The notes below the pieces were generated by a model. It ran no database searches. It worked only from the letters and a program-made list of their open reading frames with translations, and was not told where the DNA came from. The position numbers were made by a program, and so were the translations under genes. A DNA stretch of 64,000 bases from an uncultured Bacilli bacterium (GTDB lineage: Bacteria; Bacillota_I; Bacilli_A; RF39; UBA660): positions 1 to 64,000 of the forward strand of contig CAKPHC010000004.1 in NCBI GenBank assembly GCA_934155645.1, given 5' to 3'. Below are positions 34,250-42,527 of this stretch, piece by piece. Within the stretch, counting starts at the first letter, position 1. Each line of letters opens with the position of its first letter.

Positions 34250-34633
34250 ATGGCTTATAAAACTAGAAAAAGAAAAGTTAAAAAGAATGTTCCTGAAGGT
34301 GTAGCACACATTCATTCAACATTTAATAATACAATTACTACTATAACTGATAAAGATGGTAATGCTGTTTCTTGGGCATCAAGTGGAGCATTAGGATTCA
34401 AAGGTAGTAAAAAATCAACTCCATTTGCAGCAGGAGTTGCAGCTGAAGCAGCTGGAAAAGCAGCATTTGATGCTGGAATGAGAAAAGTTGAGGTTTATGT
34501 TAAAGGTTTAGGACCAGGACGTGAAACAGCTATTAGATCACTTCAAACAGCAGGATTAGAAGTAACTGCTATCAATGATGTGACACCAATACCACATAAC
34601 GGATGTCGTCCACCAAAACGTCCACGTGGCTAA
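34250..34633 (+). CDS. rpsK: 30S ribosomal protein S11
   Basis: A 127-residue protein with the family segments GVAHIHSTFNNTITTITDKDGNAVSWASSGALGFKGSKKSTPFAAGVAAEAA and VEVYVKGLGPGRETAIRSLQTAGLEV, ending NGCRPPKRPRG. It lines the mRNA exit channel. SD AAGGAGG. Standard position before rpoA. Confidence 0.98.
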   Translation: MAYKTRKRKVKKNVPEGVAHIHSTFNNTITTITDKDGNAVSWASSGALGFKGSKKSTPFAAGVAAEAAGKAAFDAGMRKVEVYVKGLGPGRETAIRSLQTAGLEVTAINDVTPIPHNGCRPPKRPRG

Positions 34634-34655
34634 TTAAAATAAAGGAGGTAGTTTC

Positions 34656-35606
34656 ATGATAGAATTTGAAAAACCAAACTATAAAATAACTGACTATGTA
34701 GAAAGCAATTTTTACGGAAAATTTGAACTTGAACCATTAGAAAGAGGATTTGGTACAACTTTAGGTAATGCCTTAAGACGTGTTATGTTATCATCTCTTC
34801 CAGGTTCAGCAATCAGTAGTGTTAAAATTGAAGGCGCACTACATGAATTTCAAACACTTGAAGGTGTTGTTGAAGACGTTACAACTATTATCTTAAACTT
34901 AAAGAAAGTTGTAATCAAAAATCATTCTAATGAAGGTAAAATTGTTAGATTGAATATAACAAAAGAAGGTCCAGTTACTGCTGGTGATATCGAACGTGAT
35001 GCTGATATTGAAATAATTAATCCAGATTTAGTAATTGCTAATGTTGCTAAAGGTGGTAAATTAGTTGCTGAAATGACAGTATCTAATGGTAGAGGATATG
35101 TTAAGAGTGAAGAAAACAAGAAATTACTTGATATCAAAAAAGTTGGAGTTATTCCAATAGATTCTATTTTCTCACCAATTGAACGTATTTCATATGATGT
35201 TGAAAGTGCTCGTGTAGGACAAGACGAAAGTTATGATAAATTAATAATGAACGTATGGACTAACGGTTCTATCAAACCAGAAGAAGCAATTGCTTTAGCA
35301 GCTAGAATATTAATTGAACATTTCAATATATTAACTAACTTAAGTAATATTGCTGATATGACAGGTATGATGATTGAAAAAACTGAAGACCCTAAAGTAA
35401 AAGCATTAGAAACAACTATTGAAGATTTAGATTTCTCAGTTCGTGCATATAACTGTTTAAAAAGAGCAGGAATTCATACATTACAAGATTTAGTTAATAG
35501 ATCAGAAAACGATATGATGAAAATACGTAACTTAGGTAAAAAATCATTAAAAGAAGTATTAGATAAAGTAAAAGAATTAGGTTTACTTTTACGCGACGAT
35601 GATTAG
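34656..35606 (+). CDS. rpoA: RNA polymerase alpha subunit
   Basis: A 316-residue alpha subunit. The N-terminal assembly domain has ERGFGTTLGNALRRVMLSSLPGSAISSVKIEGALHEF; the C-terminal domain (about 240-316) has the helix-hairpin-helix DLDFSVRAYNCLKRAGIHTLQDLVNRSENDMMKIRNLGKKSLKEVLDKV that binds UP elements and activators. The C-terminus is acidic (RDDD). Length matches Firmicutes. SD AAGGAGG. Confidence 0.98.
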   Translation: MIEFEKPNYKITDYVESNFYGKFELEPLERGFGTTLGNALRRVMLSSLPGSAISSVKIEGALHEFQTLEGVVEDVTTIILNLKKVVIKNHSNEGKIVRLNITKEGPVTAGDIERDADIEIINPDLVIANVAKGGKLVAEMTVSNGRGYVKSEENKKLLDIKKVGVIPIDSIFSPIERISYDVESARVGQDESYDKLIMNVWTNGSIKPEEAIALAARILIEHFNILTNLSNIADMTGMMIEKTEDPKVKALETTIEDLDFSVRAYNCLKRAGIHTLQDLVNRSENDMMKIRNLGKKSLKEVLDKVKELGLLLRDDD

Positions 35607-35621
35607 TAAGGAGGAGTTAAA

Positions 35622-35966
35622 GTGGCATATAGAAAATTAGGTGTTGATAACAAACATAGAAGAAGCATGCTTGCTAATCTTACTAAAGACGTTATCATGC
35701 ATGGATTTGTAGTAACAACAGATACAAGAGCTAAAGAAGCTAGCAAATTTGTTGATAAAATGATAACTTATGGTAAAGATGGTGGATTAGTTGCAAGAAG
35801 AAAAGCACTAGCTTTCCTTCATAATGATACTACTGCTGTTAAAAAAGTATTTGATGAACTTGCACCAAAGTATGCAAATAGAAATGGTGGATATACAAGA
35901 ATTCTAAAAATGGATGAACGTAGAGGAGACGACGCGTTACTTGTTAGATTAGAATTAGTAGACTAA
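35622..35966 (+). CDS. rplQ: 50S ribosomal protein L17
   Basis: A 114-residue protein, last of the superoperon. MAYRKLGVDNKHRRSMLANLTKDVIMHGFVVTT and TRAKEASKFVDKMITYGKDG match L17. The start codon is GTG at 35622, nine bases after SD AAGGAGGA, giving the expected N-terminus. A strong terminator follows. The ecfA1-ecfA2-ecfT genes that often come next in Firmicutes are absent here. Confidence 0.97.
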   Translation: MAYRKLGVDNKHRRSMLANLTKDVIMHGFVVTTDTRAKEASKFVDKMITYGKDGGLVARRKALAFLHNDTTAVKKVFDELAPKYANRNGGYTRILKMDERRGDDALLVRLELVD

Positions 35967-35974
35967 TTTAAATT

Positions 35975-36002
35975 AGAATGATGAAAGTCATTCTTTTTTT
36001 TG
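35975..36002 (+). terminator. terminator of the ribosomal superoperon
   Basis: AGAATGA (35975-35981) and TCATTCT (35988-35994) form a perfect stem around TGAAAG, followed by a run of eight or more T residues. Confidence 0.88.
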
Positions 36003-36025
36003 TAGACTTTTTAGCTGATTGCTAG

Positions 36026-36031
36026 TATAAT
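36026..36031 (+). promoter_or_regulatory. -10 box of the anchored-protein gene
   Basis: TATAAT 26 nt before ATG 36058; no convincing -35. Confidence 0.45.
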
Positions 36032-36057
36032 TTAAATAGAATAAAGAGGTGTGTAGC

Positions 36058-37428
36058 ATGAGCGGTAAAAAAATTATTAGTATTTTATTATTTGTAATAT
36101 CATTTGCAATGATTGGTAGTGGAGTTTATTTAATGAGTTCAAATAAATATATGTTTGAAACGTCATTAGGAAAAGTATTATCTTATGTCAATAAAGTAAA
36201 TGAAACAGATAATACATTTATCGAAGGATTAGATAGTAGTGATAAATATAAAATAACTACAAATAATGATTTGGTTTATATGGATAACAAATTAAATCTA
36301 TCTGGAGATTTATACTTTGACAGTACTAATCAATATTATGTAGATTTAGATGCTAAAGTAAATGGTGAAACTAATCAAACTATAGGTTTAGTTGGATTAT
36401 TAGAAGATAAAAAAGTATTCTTTAAAATTAAAGATGTAATGAAAGAATTCTATTATACAAACATAGAAGAAAATTTACCAAATGCAGACGTAATTGAAGA
36501 AGTTAACTATGAAGAAATTTTTAAATTATCAAGCAAAGACGTAAAAGTATTAACTGATCATTTAAAAAACAGTATATCTAAAAATATTAGTAACAACGAC
36601 ATAACTAAAGTTAAAACAACATTAAATTTAAGTGGTCAAAATGCTAGCTTAGATAAATTATCATTGAAATTAACAGATAAAATGCTTACATCAATCGTTA
36701 AAGATTATTTAAAAGCATTAAGTAATGATACTAAAGCAATTCAAGTATTACAAAAAGTTGATAAAACTATTACTAAAAATGATATCAAAACTGCTATGGA
36801 TTCAATAGGAGATTCAACATCAAACGATGAATTATTAACATTATCATTTTATTGCAAAGGTTTCGGAAATGTAACAAGAATCGAATTATCAACAGGAAGT
36901 AATGAAGTTGATAGTATCGCTATGCCAAGTGTTTTATTAGCAATAGATACTTATACAAATAAAAATAAATATAACACTACAGCAATTACTCTTGAAGCTA
37001 TGGGTGAAGGTATTAAGTTTGAAAAAGCATACACTGCTAAAGACAAAGCAAATTTAAATATTGAAGTTAAGACAAGTGAAGGAAATTTAGTTGTAACAGG
37101 TACATTACTAAAAAATAATTCTACAATTGATTTAACATTAACACCTACTTTTGATGGACAAAGCTTAGGAAATGTAACATTTAAAATTACAACAGTTAAT
37201 AAAAATAAAGAATACAAATTAGAAATAGGTGCTTCTATAGAAGGATTAAGTGAAGGAAGTATTACACTAAACTCTACTAACAATATTTATTTAAATGAAG
37301 AAATTCCAGATGTAGATGTTTCTAATGCTAAGAATATCGACGAATTATCAGAAGAAGAATTAAATCAACTAAGAGAACTTTTACAAATTCCTAGTAGTGA
37401 AGAAGATTCTGACTACATAGAAGAATAA
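36058..37428 (+). CDS. membrane-anchored extracellular protein, unknown function
   Basis: A 456-residue protein not firmly recognised. One N-terminal membrane helix (about 7-27), no lipobox, and a long extracellular part rich in K, N, T and S with repeated beta strands: VYMDNKLNLSGDLYFDS, VKTTLNLSGQNASLDKLSLKLTDKM and FDGQSLGNVTFKITTVNKNKEYKLEI. It resembles other anchored proteins of this lineage built from LolA-like or DUF6583-type beta layers. The acidic C-terminus ends in EEDSDYIEE. Start ATG 36058 is 7 bases after AAAGAGGTG; the GTG 36049 is within the SD. Single gene, own promoter. Confidence 0.72.
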   Translation: MSGKKIISILLFVISFAMIGSGVYLMSSNKYMFETSLGKVLSYVNKVNETDNTFIEGLDSSDKYKITTNNDLVYMDNKLNLSGDLYFDSTNQYYVDLDAKVNGETNQTIGLVGLLEDKKVFFKIKDVMKEFYYTNIEENLPNADVIEEVNYEEIFKLSSKDVKVLTDHLKNSISKNISNNDITKVKTTLNLSGQNASLDKLSLKLTDKMLTSIVKDYLKALSNDTKAIQVLQKVDKTITKNDIKTAMDSIGDSTSNDELLTLSFYCKGFGNVTRIELSTGSNEVDSIAMPSVLLAIDTYTNKNKYNTTAITLEAMGEGIKFEKAYTAKDKANLNIEVKTSEGNLVVTGTLLKNNSTIDLTLTPTFDGQSLGNVTFKITTVNKNKEYKLEIGASIEGLSEGSITLNSTNNIYLNEEIPDVDVSNAKNIDELSEEELNQLRELLQIPSSEEDSDYIEE

Positions 37429-37436
37429 TAAATAAA

Positions 37437-37459
37437 GAGGTCTAGCAAAGGCCTTTTTT
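37437..37459 (+). terminator. terminator after the anchored protein
   Basis: AGGTC-TAGCAAA-GGCCT hairpin with one G-U pair, then six T residues. Confidence 0.6.
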
Positions 37460-37462
37460 CTA

Positions 37463-37471
37463 TGATATAAT
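37463..37471 (+). promoter_or_regulatory. extended -10 promoter for the SDR gene
   Basis: TGA-TATAAT, ending 18 nt before ATG 37490, directly after the terminator. No -35 seen. Confidence 0.55.
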
Positions 37472-37489
37472 GAGGCTGGAGATGGTTTT

Positions 37490-38242
37490 ATGAAAGTATT
37501 GATAACGGGAGCGTCATCTGGTATAGGGTATCAAATGGCTAAATATTTAAGCGATTTAGGTCATGACTTAATTCTAGTATCTAGAGACAAAGAAAAATTA
37601 CAAGAAATGCAGGAATCTTTAAAAACAGATGTTAAAATTATTGTTGCTGATTTATCATTAGAAAGCAAAGTAAAAGAAGTTTATGTTCTATGTAAAAATG
37701 AAAATATAGATGTATTAATAAACAATGCCGGATTTGGTGATTTTGGAAAATTTGATGAAACAGACTTGTCAAAAGAATTAAATATGATTGATTTAAATAT
37801 TAAAGCTGTTCACATTTTAACTAAATTGTTCTTAAAAGATATGAAAAAAAGAAATAGCGGTTATATACTTAATGTCGCATCATCAGCAGCTTTTGTACCA
37901 GGACCACTAATGGCAACATATTACAGTACCAAAGCATATGTATTAAGATTAACTACTTCAATATCAGAAGAATTGCGAAGAGATAAATCTAGTGTTGTAG
38001 TATCTTGTTTATGTCCAGGACCTGTTGATACTAATTTCAATAAAGTAGCAAATGTAAAATTCTCCGTAAAACCATTAACTAGTGAATTTGTAGCAAAATA
38101 TGCTATAGATGAAATGTTCAACAAAAAACTTGTTATTGTACCAGGATTTAAGATGAAATGTGCTTATTTCTTTGAAAGATTTTTATCCACAAAGGCTTTA
38201 GCAAGAATAACATATAATATTCAAAAAAAGAAATCAAAATAA
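37490..38242 (+). CDS. short-chain dehydrogenase/reductase
   Basis: A 250-residue classical-type SDR. It has the Rossmann TGASSGIG (6-13), INNAGFGDFG, the catalytic serine in LNVASSAAF and YYSTK (YxxxK), plus the family segment CLCPGPVDTNF. These match the DltE/YqjQ-like subgroup with a C-terminal hydrophobic tail. The substrate cannot be stated from sequence. It is a single-gene unit between a terminator and a bidirectional terminator. Confidence 0.88.
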   Translation: MKVLITGASSGIGYQMAKYLSDLGHDLILVSRDKEKLQEMQESLKTDVKIIVADLSLESKVKEVYVLCKNENIDVLINNAGFGDFGKFDETDLSKELNMIDLNIKAVHILTKLFLKDMKKRNSGYILNVASSAAFVPGPLMATYYSTKAYVLRLTTSISEELRRDKSSVVVSCLCPGPVDTNFNKVANVKFSVKPLTSEFVAKYAIDEMFNKKLVIVPGFKMKCAYFFERFLSTKALARITYNIQKKKSK

Positions 38243-38275
38243 AAAGTATCCACAATTACTGTGAATACTTTTTTA
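38243..38275. terminator. bidirectional terminator between the SDR and radical SAM genes
   Basis: AAAGTATCCACA pairs with TGTGAATACTTT (one mismatch), with a T run on each strand side. Convergent genes use it. Confidence 0.8.
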
Positions 38276-39197
38276 ATTTACCTTGATAACTATCTCTTTT
38301 AACCATTTCTTTATCTATTTCATTTAACACGCCAAATTTCTTAATAAGCCAAGTAGGTTCTATTAAGTCGTTTGGATTAGGGTCGCCTGTGATACGATGT
38401 ATAACGATATCATCACGTAATAATTCTAATTGTGAACAAACAATATCTACGTATTCTTCTCTTGTTAAAACATGAAAATGTTCTTTATCATAAAGATTAG
38501 CTAAGGCAGTATCTTTTAAAATATGTAACATGTGTATTTTAATACCTTGTATATCCAAATCAGATAAATATTTAGCGGTTTCTAACATCATTTCCTTTGT
38601 TTCGTAAGGTAAACCATTAATAATATGTACAACAACATTTATATTCCTATCTCTTAACTTTTTAACCATATCATCAAAACATTTTAAATCATGTCCTCTA
38701 TTTATTAATTTAGAAGTTTCTTCATGAATTGTTTGCAATCCTAATTCAACAGTTAAATAAGTTTTATTGTTTAATTCTGTTAAATAATCTAAACATTCAT
38801 CGCTAATAGCATCAGGTCTAGTTGCAATATTTAATCCAATTACATTATCCAAGTACATAACACTTTCATATTTTTCTTTTAACACCTCAACAGGAGCATA
38901 AGTATTTGTATTAGCTTGAAAATAAGCAATATACTTACTATTTGGCCATTTATGATTCATTATTTCTTTTACTTTATTAAATTGTTCTACTAATGGTTCA
39001 GTTTCATCACCAGCATAGTCACCACTACCTAACTTAGAACAATAAATACAACCGCCGTATCCTTTAGTACCATCTTTATTGGGACAGGAAAACCCTGCAT
39101 TAAGACTAACTTTAAACACCTTAGAATTAAATTTATGTTTATAAAAATAATCTAATGTATAATATCTTTTGTTTGAATCACTATATTTAAACTGCAT
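38256..39197 (-). CDS. TIGR01212-family radical SAM protein (YtqA/YhcC-like)
   Basis: A 313-residue radical SAM enzyme of unknown reaction. It opens with KRYYTLDYFYKHKFNSKVFKVSLNAGFSCPNKDGT and has the cluster cysteines in the order C-x11-C-x2-C (SCPNK...GGCIYCS), typical of this family rather than the usual CxxxCxxC. GLNIATRPDAI, TVELGLQTIH and HIINGLPYETKEMM follow. The start is ATG 39197 with SD GGAGAATATC; an upstream in-frame codon at 39236 has none. It overlaps the patatin gene by 11 bp and forms an operon with it. Confidence 0.88.
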   Translation of the reverse strand: MQFKYSDSNKRYYTLDYFYKHKFNSKVFKVSLNAGFSCPNKDGTKGYGGCIYCSKLGSGDYAGDETEPLVEQFNKVKEIMNHKWPNSKYIAYFQANTNTYAPVEVLKEKYESVMYLDNVIGLNIATRPDAISDECLDYLTELNNKTYLTVELGLQTIHEETSKLINRGHDLKCFDDMVKKLRDRNINVVVHIINGLPYETKEMMLETAKYLSDLDIQGIKIHMLHILKDTALANLYDKEHFHVLTREEYVDIVCSQLELLRDDIVIHRITGDPNPNDLIEPTWLIKKFGVLNEIDKEMVKRDSYQGKLKKYSQ

Positions 39198-40392
39198 GAT
39201 ATTCTCCTTTAATAATTGTGTATAAATATATGGCACATATGAATTCGTGACAATGCAATAAAGATGCTTTCTTTATCTTTTTAATATCATTATTAATCAT
39301 ACAATAATACAAGTAAGAAATAACCTCTTCTTTAGAACTATATACTTTAATGTTTTTAATTAATTCATTGCTCATAAATTGCTTTTTAAGTATTTTATTA
39401 AATTTATTCAATGAATAGATTTTGAAATCAGGCACTTTATACAAATAACCAAGTTCTTCTAATAGTTGAAGATAATCATCAGAATCATTTTTATTTGTGA
39501 TAAATGGATTAATACTTTTATTTATTAAAAGGTTATTTTTAATATCCTTTTCTTTCGTATTTAAAAAGTACAAGATATTATTTTTAATCATAGAAGTATT
39601 AATTTTACATATTTGATTCTTCTTAAAGGTATATTTGTCACCATCTAATCTATTAAATGTTTTTAAAGTGTCATTATATCCATAACGCATATTGGTTTTG
39701 TTAACATTGCGATTAAATAAGAGACTATGACCTATATTATTTCTAGGATAAATGTAAGTAATACTAGCATTATTCTTCTTTATTTTACGTCTTATACCTA
39801 CACTTTTAAGGTCAACAGCAACAATTCTAGTAGCACCCATATCGATTGCTAAGTTAATTGGTAATACATCATAATAACCACCATCTATATATTTTTTTCC
39901 ATCAATATCTTTCATTTTAAAAGCAGGAAAACAAGTAGCAGATGCCATGACATAGTCTTTTAACTTATCTTTAGGGATATCTTTTTTTGTAAGAACGATA
40001 GGTTTTAAATTACTAAGATTGACAGCAACTAATCCAAAATTTGTTTTTGAATTGTAAAACTTATGATAATTCACTACCATATCTAATTTTTTCTGTAGAT
40101 TATCAGTACTCATCCCTTTATTTTTAATAATATTTTTGCCATACATTTCAAGCATTTCCTTTGTTGTCTGTTCCTTTTTAACATCATCCTGGAATATTTC
40201 TCTAAAATCAATTCTGCTCCAAATAAAAGGTGCTAAAAACTTAGAGTTTTGAGTTATCAATAAAGCATTTAAACATCCTACAGAAGTACCTGTAACAATA
40301 TCTATTTTGTAATGCATCTTTCTTAAAGCTTTCCATACTCCAATTTGATATGCGCCTTTACCTCCACCACCTGATAATACTAAACCATTCAT
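39187..40392 (-). CDS. patatin-like phospholipase family protein
   Basis: A 401-residue protein. The first 190 residues are a patatin lipase domain with the oxyanion hole GGGGKGAYQ (8-16), nucleophile S37 in GTSVG and the aspartate of the dyad in YIDGGYYD. Such enzymes cleave acyl groups from phospholipids or glycolipids. The remaining 210 residues, rich in K, N and Y, carry no domain I recognise and may be helical. It is the first gene of a two-gene minus operon, divergent from a surface protein gene. Confidence 0.82.
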   Translation of the reverse strand: MNGLVLSGGGGKGAYQIGVWKALRKMHYKIDIVTGTSVGCLNALLITQNSKFLAPFIWSRIDFREIFQDDVKKEQTTKEMLEMYGKNIIKNKGMSTDNLQKKLDMVVNYHKFYNSKTNFGLVAVNLSNLKPIVLTKKDIPKDKLKDYVMASATCFPAFKMKDIDGKKYIDGGYYDVLPINLAIDMGATRIVAVDLKSVGIRRKIKKNNASITYIYPRNNIGHSLLFNRNVNKTNMRYGYNDTLKTFNRLDGDKYTFKKNQICKINTSMIKNNILYFLNTKEKDIKNNLLINKSINPFITNKNDSDDYLQLLEELGYLYKVPDFKIYSLNKFNKILKKQFMSNELIKNIKVYSSKEEVISYLYYCMINNDIKKIKKASLLHCHEFICAIYLYTIIKGEYHAV

Positions 40393-40407
40393 AAAATCAC
40401 CAAATAT

Positions 40408-40460
40408 ATTATATCAAATATCAGGTAGATATTGAAAAAAAATAATATTAATGAGATAAT
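40408..40460. promoter_or_regulatory. divergent promoters for the patatin and surface protein genes
   Basis: Minus strand: TATAAT at 40408-40413. Plus strand: TTGAAA (40432-40437), 17 bp, GATAAT (40455-40460) preceded by TGA. The gap is 98 bp; the plus-strand promoter fits well and the SD AGGAG follows. Confidence 0.55.
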
Positions 40461-40490
40461 AAATTATAGAATACTATAGGAGCTGATAAA

Positions 40491-42497
40491 ATGTATAGAC
40501 GAAAGACAACAGTAATAATAGTAATGTGTGTAATGATGCTTTTTATGGGGATAGGGTATGCAATATTATCAACGAAATTAAATATAAATGGTAATACAGC
40601 AGTAACATCAACATGGAAAGTAGAATTTAGTGGAATAAGCGTAGCGTCAACCACCGGAGGAGCAACAAGTAAGTCAAGCAGTTATTCAGCAACTACAGTA
40701 AATTTTGAAGTAGATTTAGTACAACCAGGAGATGAATTAACATATAACGTTAATATAACAAACTATGGAGATATAAAAGCAGAAGTAAAAGGAGCAACAT
40801 ATACAGCAACAGATAATGATGCAATATATGTAAGAATAAAGGGAATAGAAAAAGGAACGATATTAGAAAGTTGCGAAGGATTAACTACATGTCCAACAAA
40901 GACATTGACAATAACAGTAGGATACAATCCAGGAGTAGAAAAAGATCCAAGTAAAAAGACAAAAGATATAAGTCTAACTTTACAAGTAGGACAATATATA
41001 GCAGGAAATCCAACAGAAAGCGGAGAACTAATTCCAGAAGCATCTGAATCATTAGTAACAAAAATACTAAGCAACAATTCAGCAATGAGTGATACAAACA
41101 TAGATTTTGCCAAGAGTAGTTCACCATCGATTTATAAAGAAAGCCATGCGACATCAACATCATCAGTATCTTTCACTGCCTCAACAAAATATTATTTTGC
41201 CAATACTTACACTTTTGATGAAGCAACAGGTTATTATAGCTTAGCAGGTGATGTAGTGCAAGAAATATGGAGTTCAACAATGGTACAAAAGTATCCATAC
41301 ACTTGTAAGAGCACTTCAAATAACGTTAAATGTACATCGTTTTATAAAATGACATCATATTCAAGTTCAACTTCAGGATATGGGTATTATTATAGTTTTA
41401 CAAGTAGTGGTTACAGTACAAGATCAAATGGACTTGGATTGTATTATACTAGTACAAATACTGAGGATAATAAAGTAACATACTACTTTAGAGGATCAGT
41501 AGAAAATAACTATGTATCTTTTGCAGGATTTATATGGCGAATAGTAAGGATAAATGAAGATGGAAGTATAAGAGTTATTAAACAGGATTCAATAGGAAAT
41601 AATTCTTTCAATTTGCATAATACTAGTTTTGGATATGATACATCACAGGTAGGATACATGTACGGCGTTGCAGATACAAAGCAAAAATATGGGGATGTAA
41701 ATGGGGATGGAAGTATAACATCCGATGATGTTACGGCTGCAACAGCCTTAAAAGGACAGTCGGCATTTAATTCGATAGAGACTCTACTAGCGGATGTCAA
41801 TTTTGATGATGTGGTAAATGATGCTGATATAACCCTTATTACAAATGCGGTAAATAATTCTGCAATAAATTTTGCATCAAATGCAACAAATAAACAGAGA
41901 TACACAAGAGCACATGCCAATGTGGTAAATAGTACAATAAAAACAGTTGTTGACGCTTGGTATGAAGCTAACTTAACCAACTATTCGTCATATTTAGCGG
42001 ATTCTGGATTCTGTGGAGATAGAAGCATAGCATCAACCTCAAAATTATGGCAAACTTATGATACTGCTTTAGGATATGGAACTAATACTACATTTTATGG
42101 TGCATATAATCGATTGAATAATGATAAAAGTCCACAATTTAAATGCCCACAAAGCGATGATTTATATACAACATCAACGAGTATCAAGGGCAATAAAGCT
42201 TTAACATATCCGATTGGATTAATAACAGCAGATGAAATGGTGTATGCAGGCGCAATGTTTAATTATGCTACTAATTGGAATGATGATTTTTATTTAGCCA
42301 ATGGCACTTATTTTTGGACGATTTCACCATCGCATTTTAGCAATTATGCATATGTGGGATATGCAGAACATAATAAAGTAATATACCACGAAGCTTATTA
42401 TCAAAATGTTGGTGTACGCCCTGTAATCAATTTGAAATCAACGGTAACAGTATTAAGTGGAGATGGAACTAAAACTAATCCATATATTATTAATTAA
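40491..42497 (+). CDS. TasA-like/DUF6273-type surface protein with an inserted dockerin
   Basis: A 668-residue secreted or anchored protein. N-terminus: hydrophobic helix about 7-27 and the NINGNTAVTSTWKVEFSGI segment common to TasA-like relatives, followed by a beta-rich domain. From about 340 the DUF6273-like lectin-fold domain starts (NYVSFAGFIWRIVRINEDGSIRVI). A dockerin-like insert occupies about 395-455, then the domain resumes (YEANLTNYSSYLADSGFCGDRS) and ends GVRPVINLKSTVTVLSGDGTKTNPYII. The protein is probably surface-exposed. Function unknown; recombination between paralogues in the lineage is plausible. Confidence 0.72.
   Translation: MYRRKTTVIIVMCVMMLFMGIGYAILSTKLNINGNTAVTSTWKVEFSGISVASTTGGATSKSSSYSATTVNFEVDLVQPGDELTYNVNITNYGDIKAEVKGATYTATDNDAIYVRIKGIEKGTILESCEGLTTCPTKTLTITVGYNPGVEKDPSKKTKDISLTLQVGQYIAGNPTESGELIPEASESLVTKILSNNSAMSDTNIDFAKSSSPSIYKESHATSTSSVSFTASTKYYFANTYTFDEATGYYSLAGDVVQEIWSSTMVQKYPYTCKSTSNNVKCTSFYKMTSYSSSTSGYGYYYSFTSSGYSTRSNGLGLYYTSTNTEDNKVTYYFRGSVENNYVSFAGFIWRIVRINEDGSIRVIKQDSIGNNSFNLHNTSFGYDTSQVGYMYGVADTKQKYGDVNGDGSITSDDVTAATALKGQSAFNSIETLLADVNFDDVVNDADITLITNAVNNSAINFASNATNKQRYTRAHANVVNSTIKTVVDAWYEANLTNYSSYLADSGFCGDRSIASTSKLWQTYDTALGYGTNTTFYGAYNRLNNDKSPQFKCPQSDDLYTTSTSIKGNKALTYPIGLITADEMVYAGAMFNYATNWNDDFYLANGTYFWTISPSHFSNYAYVGYAEHNKVIYHEAYYQNVGVRPVINLKSTVTVLSGDGTKTNPYIIN
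41688..41860 (+). other. dockerin-like domain within the surface protein
   Basis: Two 12-residue calcium loops with the dockerin ligand pattern: D402-x-N404-x-D406...D413 and D435-x-N437-x-D439...D446, each followed by a short helix (DVTAATALKG and DITLITNAV). The flanking sequence is the usual GYMYG and THAN/STIK-type loop of DUF6273 proteins, so the dockerin sits in a loop. Calcium binding and cohesin pairing are inferences. Confidence 0.68.
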
Positions 42498-42527
42498 AAG
42501 AATAAAAAAGAATAGAAAGGTGATATT

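Noticed and set aside
41160..41460. Ser/Tyr/Thr-rich stretch of the surface protein read as a tandem repeat
   Set aside because: It is low-complexity but has no regular period; it is better taken as a linker.
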